DNA of 64,000 bases, from positions 1-64,000 of IMG/VR virus record IMGVR_UViG_3300037010_003311; one strand, 5' to 3'. A program made the position numbers and the translations under genes. Source of the DNA: a virus. This document shows, in pieces, positions 1-7,436 of the stretch (position 1 is the first letter of the stretch; the number at the start of each line of letters is the position of its first letter). The notes beneath the pieces are model-generated. The model was not told the origin of the DNA. It saw only the letters and a list, made by a program, of their open reading frames with translations, and made no database searches.

Positions 1-24
1 ACATAGAAATTATATTATTGAATA
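1..24. repeat. Partial copy of palindromic intergenic element
   Basis: The window opens inside the right half of an element that recurs at 271-330, 539-600 and 1359-1420. It shares ACATAGAAAT followed by an ATATTATTGAATA-like tail. The left arm lies outside the window. Confidence 0.6.
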
Positions 25-59
25 AAACAAAAAGGCCAAAAGAGCCAAAAAGGAATAAC

Positions 60-218
60 ATGAAAAATGTCGAAATAAAAAATATTGCGCCAAGAGCGCT
101 AGTTGCCAGAACGCGTTATGCGTTCGAGCGTGCAACAATAGGTACGATTGAGTACAAAAAAGCATTAATTGCTTATGATAGGGCATTGAGAAATGCCGAA
201 AGAAGAAGAAGTGCGTAA
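60..218 (+). CDS. Small basic protein, unknown function
   Basis: A 52-residue protein rich in Arg, Lys and Ala. I chose the ATG at 60 because AGGA sits just upstream; an in-frame ATG at 18 would add 14 lysine-rich residues but lacks a clear ribosome site. The chain is predicted mostly helical, with the motif RTRYAFERA and an Arg-rich end (NAERRRSA). No family is recognised. It lies between two copies of the palindromic element. Confidence 0.5.
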   Translation: MKNVEIKNIAPRALVARTRYAFERATIGTIEYKKALIAYDRALRNAERRRSA

Positions 219-270
219 GCACTTCTATATTTGTACAGTTATTTATTTTTATTAGAGGATAAAAGGTCGT

Positions 271-330
271 TATTTCTATACTACATTAAATAATTATTAA
301 TAGTTAACATAGAAATAATATTATTGAATA
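271..330. repeat. Palindromic intergenic element, copy 2
   Basis: The left arm TATTTCTAT at 271 pairs with ATAGAAATA at 309-317, giving a 9-bp core. The arms are separated by TTAAATAATTATTAATAG and followed by ATTATTGAATA. It differs from the copy at 1359 by a few bases in the arms. Confidence 0.65.
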
Positions 331-538
331 ACTAGATGGAATGATATATTAGAGGGCATTAGTTAGAGTAAATTAAATTGATAAGATTAAGTATTAACCT
401 ACTTAGTCGAGTAATACCAATTTGAGGAGTAGACGTAAAAGTTTATGAATTAGAACGATATTAAAATCAGTATAACACTTTAACAAAATGTGTTCGAAAT
501 GTTGAAGCCCATTTTAGTTTTTGTTTAAATCTATTCTT

Positions 539-600
539 TATTTCTATGTTACCGTAAATAAATATTATAGTTTAACATAGAAATTATAATATTGAATAGG
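539..600. repeat. Palindromic intergenic element, copy 3
   Basis: The left arm TATTTCTATGTTA (539-551) pairs with TAACATAGAAATT (573-585) at 12 of 13 positions, then ATAATATTGAATAGG follows. The arm bases differ from the other copies (GTTA/TAAC instead of ACTA/TAGT) but pairing is kept. Such compensatory change suggests that the fold matters. Confidence 0.65.
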
Positions 601-626
601 AGATAACAGACCCTATTTGCTACCCT

Positions 627-662
627 GATTGGGCCGACGGGCCCAATCAATTTTGTTAATTT
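627..662 (+). terminator. Hairpin terminator candidate ahead of HD gene
   Basis: A perfect 9-bp GC-rich stem (GATTGGGCC / GGCCCAATC) with a GACG loop is followed by AATTTTG and then a T-rich run. It stands out in an AT-rich sequence. It lies directly upstream of the HD-domain gene, so it could end transcription from upstream or regulate that gene. Confidence 0.6.
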
Positions 663-679
663 TTTTAAAAGGTTATATT

Positions 680-1321
680 ATGGAAAATATTAAAAGTGCT
701 GTAGAAAGCTATTACCAAGCGGAAATTGCGCGGAATGATACCGCTCATAATTTGGATCATATTAGATCGGTTGCGGAAAAAGTTATTGTGATCAGAAAAG
801 ATCTTTATCCAGATAAGCCAGAATTTGATTATCTTTTAATTTTGTGCGCATATTTACATGATTTAAAATGTCAGGTAAGTAGAAAAATGCATAATGAATT
901 AGCATCCGAATATATTCTGACTCATTATAAAACTGACAAATTCTTAAAAGAATTATGTCTAGGAGATGTAAAACGAATAGCGAATGCTGTTTATTTGCAT
1001 AGATCATCTATCGAATTAGATGAAATGAATCCAAAGCATAAGGATCCCTTAGTTTTAATTCTACGGTTGGCCGATAAAAACCGACCAGAACTAAGGGAAA
1101 TGTTAAAGAGATCATTAAAGTTTAATAAGTATAATGCAGAAGGAGTTCTTAATCATTTAAAGGAGAAATTCTCTAGAAATGGTTATGCCTCAAAAGATAA
1201 GCATTATGCCGAATATTATAAAAAGGATCTCGAGCAATTGTGGAATAAAATAGATAAATTAACGTTGCGTAATATGGAGCGTTACAGTAAATATTTTAAA
1301 TCAATTGATTCTAATCTTTAA
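680..1321 (+). CDS. HD-domain phosphohydrolase-like protein
   Basis: A 213-residue protein with the HD metal-binding signature. It has His23 and His27 in AHNLDHIRS, the His60-Asp61 pair in AYLHDLK and a further His in VYLHRSS. HD proteins hydrolyse phosphomonoesters or phosphodiesters, often of nucleotides, using divalent metals. I chose the ATG at 680 because AAAAGG lies 7 bases upstream; an in-frame ATG at 629 would place 17 residues across the terminator hairpin. The substrate cannot be told from sequence. A role in nucleotide or signal-nucleotide turnover is inference. Confidence 0.7.
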   Translation: MENIKSAVESYYQAEIARNDTAHNLDHIRSVAEKVIVIRKDLYPDKPEFDYLLILCAYLHDLKCQVSRKMHNELASEYILTHYKTDKFLKELCLGDVKRIANAVYLHRSSIELDEMNPKHKDPLVLILRLADKNRPELREMLKRSLKFNKYNAEGVLNHLKEKFSRNGYASKDKHYAEYYKKDLEQLWNKIDKLTLRNMERYSKYFKSIDSNL

Positions 1322-1358
1322 GAAGTAAGTGGTAGTAGAAGGGAGGATATTAGTATAT

Positions 1359-1420
1359 TATTTCTATACTACCTTAAATAATTATTAATAGTTAGTATAG
1401 AAATAATATTATTGAATAAG
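1359..1420. repeat. Palindromic intergenic element, copy 4 (perfect arms)
   Basis: A perfect 13-bp inverted repeat (TATTTCTATACTA at 1359-1371 and TAGTATAGAAATA at 1393-1405) encloses CCTTAAATAATTATTAATAGT and is followed by ATATTATTGAATAAGG. It lies between the HD gene and a small coiled-coil gene, so it could carry a promoter or a processing site. Its function is unknown. Confidence 0.7.
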
Positions 1421-1461
1421 GACAAAGAACCTTATTGAAATTAAAAGTACGGGAGTACAAA

Positions 1462-1638
1462 ATGAATGCGAAAAAAATAGAAAAAGAAATATTGCAAATA
1501 AAGTTGACAATATCAAAGATTGAATTGGATAGATTTGAATATATCCAAAAAGTTAAAGAGCTAAGAAACACGAGAGAAAGTCTCAAAAATGATTTGGCTA
1601 TGTTGGAGCTTATGCTCCTAGTAGCGGATGATCTATAA
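1462..1638 (+). CDS. Small coiled-coil protein, unknown
   Basis: A 58-residue, highly charged helical protein with heptad-like spacing (KKIEKEILQIKLTISKIELD). I chose the ATG at 1462, with GGAG 8 bases upstream; a TTG at 1435 is the alternative. Its stop codon lies inside the following terminator hairpin, a compact arrangement. It may be a small regulatory or structural helix; nothing more specific is supported. Confidence 0.55.
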   Translation: MNAKKIEKEILQIKLTISKIELDRFEYIQKVKELRNTRESLKNDLAMLELMLLVADDL

Positions 1639-1662
1639 CCAAACGGTTATAGATCATCTTTT
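1627..1662 (+). terminator. Rho-independent terminator
   Basis: A perfect 14-bp stem (GATGATCTATAACC / GGTTATAGATCATC) with an AAAC loop is followed directly by TTTT. It overlaps the last codons of the upstream small gene. This is one of the clearest terminators in the window. Confidence 0.85.
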
Positions 1663-1740
1663 GTGACCGGAATGTCGTAAAACTATAACATATAGTGTAA
1701 CTCATTTATCGCAATGAATGAGTTTCTCACCAATTATAGT

Positions 1741-1808
1741 AAATAAAAAATAACTCAAAAAGAAGGAAATATTATGACACAATCAAATGAAATTAAAAAC
1801 GAGAACAA
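1741..1808. repeat. Long direct repeat shared with 32.9 kb and 36.7 kb
   Basis: The leader and first codons of the YdcK-like gene here (AATAAAAAATAACTCAAAAAG and the following bases through the 5' coding region) are repeated almost exactly at about 32921-32987. A close version occurs at 36716-36790. The match is far longer than chance allows and links dispersed members of one gene family. Confidence 0.8.
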
Positions 1809-2448
1809 CACAATTACTCCAAAGTATAAACTTGGAGCAGCAAAAGAGTTTAACGGAAAAACTCTTTTTAGAATTATCGCTCTTAGATCTTTCAGCAATG
1901 TAATTGCTGGAGATATTGGCGGCTGGATTGAAAGCGAAGCCAATTTATCCCATGACGGAAACGCATGGGTATTTGACGAAGCCATGGTATATGGTAATGC
2001 CAAAGTATTTGGCAATGCCGAATTATGGGGTAATGCCGAAGTATTCGGCAATGCTCGCGTATACAACTACGCGCGCATTGCCGATAATGCCATGGTATGG
2101 GACAATACCATGGTATATGATTATGCCTTGGTATTGGATGATGCCAAGGTATATGAAAATTCCCATGTATTTGGGAATGGTGTAGTGAGAGGTGACACCT
2201 CAATATTTGGTGACGCTATAGTCACCAAAGCGGCAGTGTCGCTTCCAACCGACGAACATATGATTGTCATCACTGACAATCATATATCGATTGGGGGGAA
2301 AAATTTCCCAATCGAGAATTGGAACGAAACTGATAAAGAAATAGCCAAAATAAATTTTGGCGCTGACAATTGGTGGAAAAAATGGAAACCAATTGCCTTT
2401 GGGATAATTGAGGCTTATCCCAACGGGGCCTTCGTAAAAAGAGGTTAA
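1774..2448 (+). CDS. YdcK-like left-handed beta-helix protein (dispersed copy)
   Basis: A 224-residue member of the family amplified at 31-39 kb and 62-64 kb. It has three parts. The N-terminal domain (about residues 10-60) contains KYKLG, TLFRIIALRSF and AGDIGGWIE. The middle (about 65-150) is hexapeptide repeats of the form V-(Y/F)-G-N-A-x, typical of left-handed beta-helices. The C-terminal module (about 150-224) contains ITDNHISIGG and WWKKWKP. E. coli YdcK has the same general N-terminal and repeat design, but its role is unknown. This copy lies 30 kb from the main array. It may be a ligand- or protein-binding scaffold. Confidence 0.75.
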   Translation: MTQSNEIKNENNTITPKYKLGAAKEFNGKTLFRIIALRSFSNVIAGDIGGWIESEANLSHDGNAWVFDEAMVYGNAKVFGNAELWGNAEVFGNARVYNYARIADNAMVWDNTMVYDYALVLDDAKVYENSHVFGNGVVRGDTSIFGDAIVTKAAVSLPTDEHMIVITDNHISIGGKNFPIENWNETDKEIAKINFGADNWWKKWKPIAFGIIEAYPNGAFVKRG

Positions 2449-2527
2449 CACTATAACGTTTGATGCACTTAATCATACAATCGATTAAGTGTATTAAACG
2501 TGAGGTGTTACCATCGAACTTTTTTTA
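2443..2527 (+). terminator. Long hairpin terminator candidate
   Basis: CACTTAATC and GATTAAGTG form a perfect 9-bp stem around ATACAATC. The pairing extends outward (ACGTTTGATG with TATTAAACGT using wobbles, then AACAC with GTGTT). A run of seven T follows at about 2521. It closes the YdcK-like gene. Confidence 0.65.
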
Positions 2528-2547
2528 TTAATGAAAGGATATATATA

Positions 2548-2796
2548 ATGTTAAAATTAAAAAAAGGACTGAGTTTTGAGGAATTAGGTTTAGTCATTTC
2601 CTCGATAGAAAGTAGAGGGTCGACACTCGACTTGTTTTATATAGACCCAAAAATAATCAAAAAAATTAAAGTTGACGAAATATGTAGATATCTCGTTATT
2701 ATTAATGACGAAATCGAGATTCGTTTTAGTAGATCCGATTATGAGAAAGTCAATCTCAAACAACTCGAAGATTGGATTGATATTTATTTGATTTAA
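2548..2796 (+). CDS. Conserved-looking small protein, unknown
   Basis: An 82-residue acidic protein (SFEELGLVISSIESRG, ISRSDYEKVNLKQLEDWIDIYLI-like end) with alternating strand and helix character. I chose the ATG at 2548, preceded by AAAGGATATATATA; the upstream in-frame ATG at 2500 lies within the terminator region. No family is recognised. It is followed 13 bases later by a secreted-protein gene and is probably co-transcribed with it and queC. Confidence 0.55.
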   Translation: MLKLKKGLSFEELGLVISSIESRGSTLDLFYIDPKIIKKIKVDEICRYLVIINDEIEIRFSRSDYEKVNLKQLEDWIDIYLI

Positions 2797-2809
2797 TTGG
2801 AGGATAAAT

Positions 2810-3790
2810 ATGAACATATTAAGGTTTGCCATTTTAGTGGCTATTTCTGCAGCAATTCTTAATGCAACCCCAGACTGGTTCCAAGATCGGTCTTTAATTG
2901 CCGATAAAACTTTTATTGGTTACGGTGAAGATGCTAATCTTCAAAATGCGGTTACCTTAGCTAGAGCTGATATTAGTAATCAGTTACAGACGAAGGTTAA
3001 TAGTAATATTAGCATTACACAAGCTGATCATAATGGTGTAATCAGTAGTGATTCTGTGCAGCAAAATGACTCAACTAGTGCTTCGGTGTTAGAGGAGTCC
3101 CAAATCATTAAGCAATCATACCAAGATGGTAGATGGTTTGTTGCGGTACAGTATCAAGAACTTACCCAAATAAATCGCTTTGTAAAAAAAGTTGAAGCTA
3201 GTAAGGGCTCAGAAAATATAACTGAGCACCAAAATCAATATTTTGTACATACTTATTTAGGTATGGAACTTAATAAGAAACTTGGTAAGATGGATATCGG
3301 TCTCCAGCGTCAAGCTGGCGAATGGTATCTTAATTATAAAGATATCTATCAAAAAATAGATATCAATATTCCAGATCTTTTTATTACGTTTTCTACTACT
3401 GAAGCAAATAGATTAGATATTGAAAAAAGCAGTAGGTTCGAAAGAATCATCAATGATGGCGAACCAGTTCACTTTCACCCAGTATCTAAAAAAAGGTATT
3501 GGAGCCTATTTGCTATGTCACCAGAGGGTGAAGTATATGTTATAGAAGACAACATGCCTATAAACATGAAACCAGGAAATTTTAATTTCAGGAAGAAAAC
3601 TGGGGACACAGAACGTCCAACAATGTTTGTAGCAGTCTTTAGTAATAGTCGTATAGATAACTCATACTTCCGTTTAATGAATGGTTATGAGTCATTAGAT
3701 ACTTACAAAAACGATAAAGTTCGTTTTAATAAATTTATCGAATTTTTAGATGACAAAGAATATGTCACTAAAAAAATGATAATTAAATAA
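2810..3790 (+). CDS. Secreted LPP20-like protein with C-terminal DUF4384-like region
   Basis: A 326-residue protein with a signal peptide (hydrophobic residues 4-18, cleavage likely near NATPDW). The region FIGYGEDANLQNAVTLARAD (about 40-60) resembles the LPP20 family of outer-envelope proteins known from Helicobacter and relatives. A later segment (about 220-300), with HFHPVSKKRYWSLFAMSPEG, resembles DUF4384. No lipobox cysteine is present, so it should be a periplasmic or secreted soluble protein rather than a lipoprotein. It sits directly before queC. A host-derived gene that alters the envelope is one possibility. Family placement is by eye. Confidence 0.6.
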   Translation: MNILRFAILVAISAAILNATPDWFQDRSLIADKTFIGYGEDANLQNAVTLARADISNQLQTKVNSNISITQADHNGVISSDSVQQNDSTSASVLEESQIIKQSYQDGRWFVAVQYQELTQINRFVKKVEASKGSENITEHQNQYFVHTYLGMELNKKLGKMDIGLQRQAGEWYLNYKDIYQKIDINIPDLFITFSTTEANRLDIEKSSRFERIINDGEPVHFHPVSKKRYWSLFAMSPEGEVYVIEDNMPINMKPGNFNFRKKTGDTERPTMFVAVFSNSRIDNSYFRLMNGYESLDTYKNDKVRFNKFIEFLDDKEYVTKKMIIK

Positions 3791-3803
3791 AAAAGGAGAA
3801 ATA

Positions 3804-4565
3804 ATGAAAAAATTGTTAGTTGCGAGTATGAGTGGTGGATTAGATTCAGCCACTTTGGTCCGTAAAGCATTAGGGGAAGGATATATAGTTCTTCCCGTAA
3901 ATTTTCAATATGGTCAAAAAAACTATATTGAATCCGTCGCTCAAAGCAATCTTATCGAATTTTTCGATAAGAAATTTCCAAACCAAATTTTAAAAACGGT
4001 TAGTATAGACACCACCCGTATTATTTCGGACTTTATTGTCCAATACCAAAGTGCTAGAGATAGTGGTTTGGTATTGGAGAAAACCGGGGAGGAGTTCTAT
4101 ACCCCAAGCCGAAATCTTTTATTTATGACCCTATGTGCGGTCATAGGTGAAATTACGGCAATAGGTAGTGGATACGATGAGATCAGTATTGGTCTCGGTA
4201 TTCATAAACATAGTAGTGAAAACTACAAAAAGGACTACTGGGATATAACCCCAGAGTTCGTAAACCGGTTACAAAACCTGCTGGAGTTAAATGATAGTGT
4301 GAAAATCAATATCTATTCTCCATATGTGGAAGAATTCAAATCTGGTATCATTCAAGATGCCGAAGATATGAATCTTCCATTTTCTTTAACTTGGTCATGC
4401 TATGATCCGGTTTTAGAAATCCACGAAGATGGATTTTCTTCGAAAAAAAATATTTTTAAACCATGTAAAGCATGCGAAGCATGTCTCGAAAGAGATTCAC
4501 AAGCCCGTAAAATTGGAATATATGGAATTAATGATTATTTCATAGAAACTAAAATAGCAAACTAA
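3804..4565 (+). CDS. queC: 7-cyano-7-deazaguanine (preQ0) synthase QueC
   Basis: A 253-residue enzyme that converts 7-carboxy-7-deazaguanine, ammonia and ATP into preQ0. The PP-loop SGGLDS (residues 10-15) binds ATP, FQYGQKN follows, and the C-terminal zinc site appears as a Cys in WSCYDP plus KPCKACEAC. The length fits the family. With folE (47611), queE (51541) and dpdA (57415) it completes most of a pathway that makes a deazaguanine base for insertion into phage DNA; queD is not seen here. It starts at an ATG with AAAAAGGAGA upstream and is followed by a hairpin terminator. Confidence 0.93.
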   Translation: MKKLLVASMSGGLDSATLVRKALGEGYIVLPVNFQYGQKNYIESVAQSNLIEFFDKKFPNQILKTVSIDTTRIISDFIVQYQSARDSGLVLEKTGEEFYTPSRNLLFMTLCAVIGEITAIGSGYDEISIGLGIHKHSSENYKKDYWDITPEFVNRLQNLLELNDSVKINIYSPYVEEFKSGIIQDAEDMNLPFSLTWSCYDPVLEIHEDGFSSKKNIFKPCKACEACLERDSQARKIGIYGINDYFIETKIAN

Positions 4566-4586
4566 AACGATAGATGGTGTGGTAGT

Positions 4587-4624
4587 TGTAGGGATATCGT
4601 AATGATATTTCTATACTACTTTTC
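4587..4624 (+). terminator. Terminator candidate after queC
   Basis: TGTAGGGATATC (4587-4598) pairs with GATATTTCTATA (4604-4615) across a GTAAT loop, with three G-T wobbles, and is followed by CTACTTTT. The 3' arm matches the left arm of the palindromic elements near the start of the window. It is followed by TCCTGTCGC, a motif also found after the hairpins at 61.6-63.6 kb. Confidence 0.55.
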
Positions 4625-4645
4625 CTGTCGCAAAAAAGGATATTA

Positions 4646-4954
4646 ATGATAAAATTATCGTACATAAATGCCCCAGAAACTAGTGTGGGTGATATTATGA
4701 TAAAAGGGTTTGGTTCTAAAAAATATAAATTTAGTGTTTGTTTACATAATGGTATCAATCATGACCAAAGGATTAAGATAATACATGATTCTAACCCTAT
4801 ATCTTATAATCCAGGGAATGAGTATATACTATTGATTAAGACGCACCTTTTTTCGGTATGGCGTTATCCAAATGGATATGATTATTTATTTATAATAGAT
4901 CATCATCAAGTTATAGTTGATCCATTTATACCTAAGTGGTGTTATTTGGATTAA
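4646..4954 (+). CDS. Hypothetical protein
   Basis: A 102-residue protein rich in aromatic residues and beta-strand-like segments (YILLIKTHLFSVWRYP, YDYLFIIDHHQVIVDPF). It starts at an ATG with AAAAAAGGATATTA upstream, directly behind the queC terminator, so it probably begins a new transcript. No family or motif is recognised, and no signal peptide or membrane segment is evident. Confidence 0.5.
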   Translation: MIKLSYINAPETSVGDIMIKGFGSKKYKFSVCLHNGINHDQRIKIIHDSNPISYNPGNEYILLIKTHLFSVWRYPNGYDYLFIIDHHQVIVDPFIPKWCYLD

Positions 4955-4989
4955 ACCTAATGCCCAAAGTGGTTCTAATAAGGAAAAAA

Positions 4990-5544
4990 ATGAAAGAGGA
5001 AACATTAAATCTAACAAGCGTTAAAAACGACTTGCAAAAAATTAAAGATAGTAATAGTAAAATAATCTATCTTTATAACGCGATAAGCTTTATGTTTAAT
5101 TTACTAAAAGAGAAAAATCTTTTAATTAAATATTGGCGAGAGCGAGCAGAAGCCCTTGGGGATAATATCCTAGTCGAAAAAGATGCGGAAATTATTAAAC
5201 TGAAGGAGCAGTTACAGAAATCCAAATGTAATCTGGAGCAGGCCAAGGCCACAGAAAAATTGTTGCTTGAGAAGCTAGCATCTTCACTCAAACAAGTCGA
5301 AGAAACATTCAAAGTTCTTAAACAAGAGCGACAGTTGAATAAATTAGGTGATATGACGGAAGCTTGGAAAAATCAAGTAAAAGTTTTAGTTGATAATGAA
5401 TTAACTATAACTACCACTAACACTACTACAATATCTTCTAGTATTCCAATCCGAGAAATTAAAGATGAAGACCGTCCAAGTTCTCGGATATTATATAAAC
5501 AGCATACTAGTTATAATAAATATGGTAATGGTTTTAGATATTAA
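4990..5544 (+). CDS. Coiled-coil protein, unknown
   Basis: 184 residues dominated by a long coiled coil (about 10-120, including DAEIIKLKEQLQKSKCNLEQ). A Thr/Ser-rich linker (TITTTNTTTISSS) and a short tail ending YGNGFRY follow. I chose the ATG at 4990, after AAGGAAAAAA; an in-frame start at 4936 lies inside the preceding gene. A near-copy of its 3' end (AATGGTTTTAGATATTA) recurs at 6244, after the next gene. It may be structural or a scaffold protein; the function is unknown. Confidence 0.55.
   Translation: MKEETLNLTSVKNDLQKIKDSNSKIIYLYNAISFMFNLLKEKNLLIKYWRERAEALGDNILVEKDAEIIKLKEQLQKSKCNLEQAKATEKLLLEKLASSLKQVEETFKVLKQERQLNKLGDMTEAWKNQVKVLVDNELTITTTNTTTISSSIPIREIKDEDRPSSRILYKQHTSYNKYGNGFRY
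5527..5543. repeat. 17-bp direct repeat, left copy
   Basis: AATGGTTTTAGATATTA encodes the last residues of the coiled-coil gene (NGFRY and stop). It is identical to 6244-6260, and both copies are followed shortly by AGTCGAA. The pair flanks the secreted gene at 5585-6190, as expected if that gene was inserted or the gene end was duplicated. Confidence 0.7.
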
Positions 5545-5584
5545 CTGGCGCATAGTAGTCGAATTTCAAATTAAAGGACTAACA

Positions 5585-6190
5585 ATGAAAATCATTACAA
5601 AATTTTTACTAACCTTTATGTTGTTGGTAAGTACCGCAATTACATTAAATGGAGCAGTGGCTCCGGCTGCCGGAGCCACTGAGGTAATTATTAATATTAG
5701 AGATGGTGACGTTTCAATAAACGGTGGTAACGTTATTTATAAAAAATCAACAACTACTAATTTACTGGACGTATTATTATCGCATACAAATGCTGGTGAT
5801 TCAAAACCAAACGATAATAATAATAATCAATCTATGATTGACAATATTATTATAGGGAAAAGTACTTATAAATTTATAGGTACTCCAGTTATCACTTTAA
5901 CTGGTACGGGAACTGGTGCAAAGTTTTATGGAAAATTAAATAATGATAGAACATTAAATTCCATTTTAACAGTTTCTCCTGGTTCTGGTTATACTCCGGG
6001 TAATGTTGTATCTATTACTGATAGCGCAACTGGAAAAGTAGTACCTATAACCACAGGTGTAGTTTTAGATAGACAAGTTAAGTTTGGAGATGGGGGTGGT
6101 AAGTTTTGGGATGGGGGTGGTTCATACTTCTCAAGTTTAGTTGTGGCGATTATGATAGTAATGTTAGCATTTGTATTCCTCTCATTGTAA
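5585..6190 (+). CDS. Secreted/membrane-anchored protein with GSGYT-type beta segment
   Basis: 201 residues: a signal peptide (about 1-24, MKIITKFLLTFMLLVSTAI) and then an Ala/Pro stretch AVAPAAGATE. A beta-rich central region follows, with PGSGYTPGNVVSITD resembling the GSGYT repeats of phage virion proteins. The C-terminus has two Gly-rich FGDGGGKF/WDGGGSYF motifs before a hydrophobic tail (SLVVAIMIVMLAFVFLSL) that should anchor it in a membrane. I chose the ATG at 5585, with AAAGGACTAACA upstream. A perfect GC-rich inverted repeat lies early in the coding region. It could be a virion-displayed or envelope protein; the family is unknown. Confidence 0.55.
   Translation: MKIITKFLLTFMLLVSTAITLNGAVAPAAGATEVIINIRDGDVSINGGNVIYKKSTTTNLLDVLLSHTNAGDSKPNDNNNNQSMIDNIIIGKSTYKFIGTPVITLTGTGTGAKFYGKLNNDRTLNSILTVSPGSGYTPGNVVSITDSATGKVVPITTGVVLDRQVKFGDGGGKFWDGGGSYFSSLVVAIMIVMLAFVFLSL
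5655..5681. promoter_or_regulatory. Perfect 12-bp inverted repeat inside the secreted-protein gene
   Basis: CAGTGGCTCCGG and CCGGAGCCACTG form a perfect stem around CTG just after the signal-peptide codons. It is far more GC-rich than its surroundings and has no T-run after it. It would form a very stable mRNA hairpin and could pause ribosomes during export. It may also be a simple inverted-duplication scar. Confidence 0.5.
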
Positions 6191-6243
6191 AAGTTGGTAA
6201 CCAGTCATTAAGTGTTGAGGTGAGATTTGTAACAGCTACCGGC

Positions 6244-6260
6244 AATGGTTTTAGATATTA
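6244..6260. repeat. 17-bp direct repeat, right copy
   Basis: Identical to 5527-5543. Here it is preceded by ACCGGC and would read TGNGFRY-stop, a remnant of the upstream coiled-coil gene's end lying 3' of the secreted gene. Confidence 0.7.
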
Positions 6261-6292
6261 GTCGAACTCAAATAATTTTTAAAGGATAATAA

Positions 6293-6550
6293 ATGTTAAT
6301 AGAAAAACAATCAGACCTACTTGCTGAGAGTGTAGCGAATTGTATGGTTGATCCACAAAAGGCGCTGGAAGATGCTTTCGGTGATGAGTACTGTGAATTG
6401 GCTCAAGCCATAGTGGAACCAAAAGGTATAGACGATGAGTACTATACCTTTATGGAAGTTGATCCCTATAACTGGATGGGGTTTGTATTAACCGTAATAG
6501 GGAGTAAGTACAAAGATTTTGTACAACATATTATCGATAATGGTTATTAA
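6293..6550 (+). CDS. Small acidic protein, unknown
   Basis: An 85-residue, strongly acidic protein (PQKALEDAFGDEYCELAQ, GIDDEYYTFMEVDPYNW) starting after TAAAGGATAATAA. The net negative charge and aromatic content are typical of phage host-takeover proteins or DNA mimics, but no family is recognised. Confidence 0.5.
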   Translation: MLIEKQSDLLAESVANCMVDPQKALEDAFGDEYCELAQAIVEPKGIDDEYYTFMEVDPYNWMGFVLTVIGSKYKDFVQHIIDNGY

Positions 6551-6682
6551 ATAATAATTAAATACCAATCCAAATTAAATCTATTTGGAAAAGGTTAGAT
6601 TAGTAACTTATAATAACTTAATTCGAATAAGGAGGTGATGAAAGAAAAACTAAATACCAAACCAAAACTACAAAGGAGAAAT

Positions 6683-7393
6683 ATGACACAAAGTTCCCGG
6701 AGCCATTTTGTGAGCACTAGGAAAGCTTGCGAAACGGAAAACTTATTTAAAACATTTAGTTCTGGCATAAGAAAATATTTCTATATTTTCTTAATTTTCG
6801 TGGTAATGATTATTGGGGTATTCGAATATACGGAATCCGAATTTGAACATAGTACGAGATTTAACGTTTATGAGAAAAAGATACAACAATTGCAACAGCA
6901 AGTCATAGAAGCTGAAAAAGCTAAAGTGGCTGAACAGCAACAAGTTGCCAAGTTAAAGAAAATTGTTGCCCTTCAAGATCAAAAACGCACGCAGATTAAT
7001 AGTATTATTAAGGACTTAGATCGGTGTAAACATCCGAAGATAGCATTGGGTATTGGGTTTAGCGAATCGCACTTAAGATACGATGTTAAACATCCAACAA
7101 CCGATACACATGGAATAGGTGGTATTAAAGATGGGTACTGGAGTAAACAGCTTCGTGCCCATAATATACCACTGAATAGTCTGCAGGCAATAGACTATGT
7201 TTTTAATGCTTCATTAAAACTGAAAGGTAATAATTATGAAGCATTAAAGTTCTATAAAGGTTCAAAAGATAATGATTATAGTTATCGTTTGACTAAAACC
7301 TATATAGAAAAGGTTGAGCATTCGCCAAACTTTAAAAAGTTAATTGCTATCAATCAATTGCAAACCAACCTTAAGCGCGAGGTTGGTATTTAA
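6683..7393 (+). CDS. Membrane-anchored SLT-like lytic transglycosylase
   Basis: 236 residues from the ATG at 6683 (AAAGGAGAAAT upstream). GTG 6635 or ATG 6638 would extend it, but a Shine-Dalgarno abuts them. One membrane segment (about 32-49), a coiled coil (about 60-105, Gln-rich) and a C-terminal domain with GIGFSESHLR (Glu128 the likely catalytic acid), THGIGGIKDGYW and a late YKGSKDNDYSYR segment give the order seen in soluble lytic transglycosylases. It should cleave peptidoglycan from the periplasmic side. A second SLT protein follows at 7841. A role in entry or lysis cannot be separated. Confidence 0.65.
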   Translation: MTQSSRSHFVSTRKACETENLFKTFSSGIRKYFYIFLIFVVMIIGVFEYTESEFEHSTRFNVYEKKIQQLQQQVIEAEKAKVAEQQQVAKLKKIVALQDQKRTQINSIIKDLDRCKHPKIALGIGFSESHLRYDVKHPTTDTHGIGGIKDGYWSKQLRAHNIPLNSLQAIDYVFNASLKLKGNNYEALKFYKGSKDNDYSYRLTKTYIEKVEHSPNFKKLIAINQLQTNLKREVGI

Positions 7394-7436
7394 TTTTTAG
7401 CGCTGGGGGGTTCGCCCTCCTAAAAAAAGGTTAAAG

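Larger units (their letters stand above)
219..626. other. Non-coding stretch with two palindromic elements
   Basis: About 400 bases with no credible gene on either strand. It contains full copies of the palindromic element at 271-330 and 539-600. The AT-rich sequence between them (about 331-538) has many stops in all frames. No tRNA-like fold was seen. Confidence 0.5.

Noticed and set aside
629-679. N-terminal extension of the HD-domain protein from ATG 629
   Set aside because: It would be read through the GC-rich terminator hairpin, lacks a ribosome site and encodes residues unlike the domain; ATG 680 is better placed.
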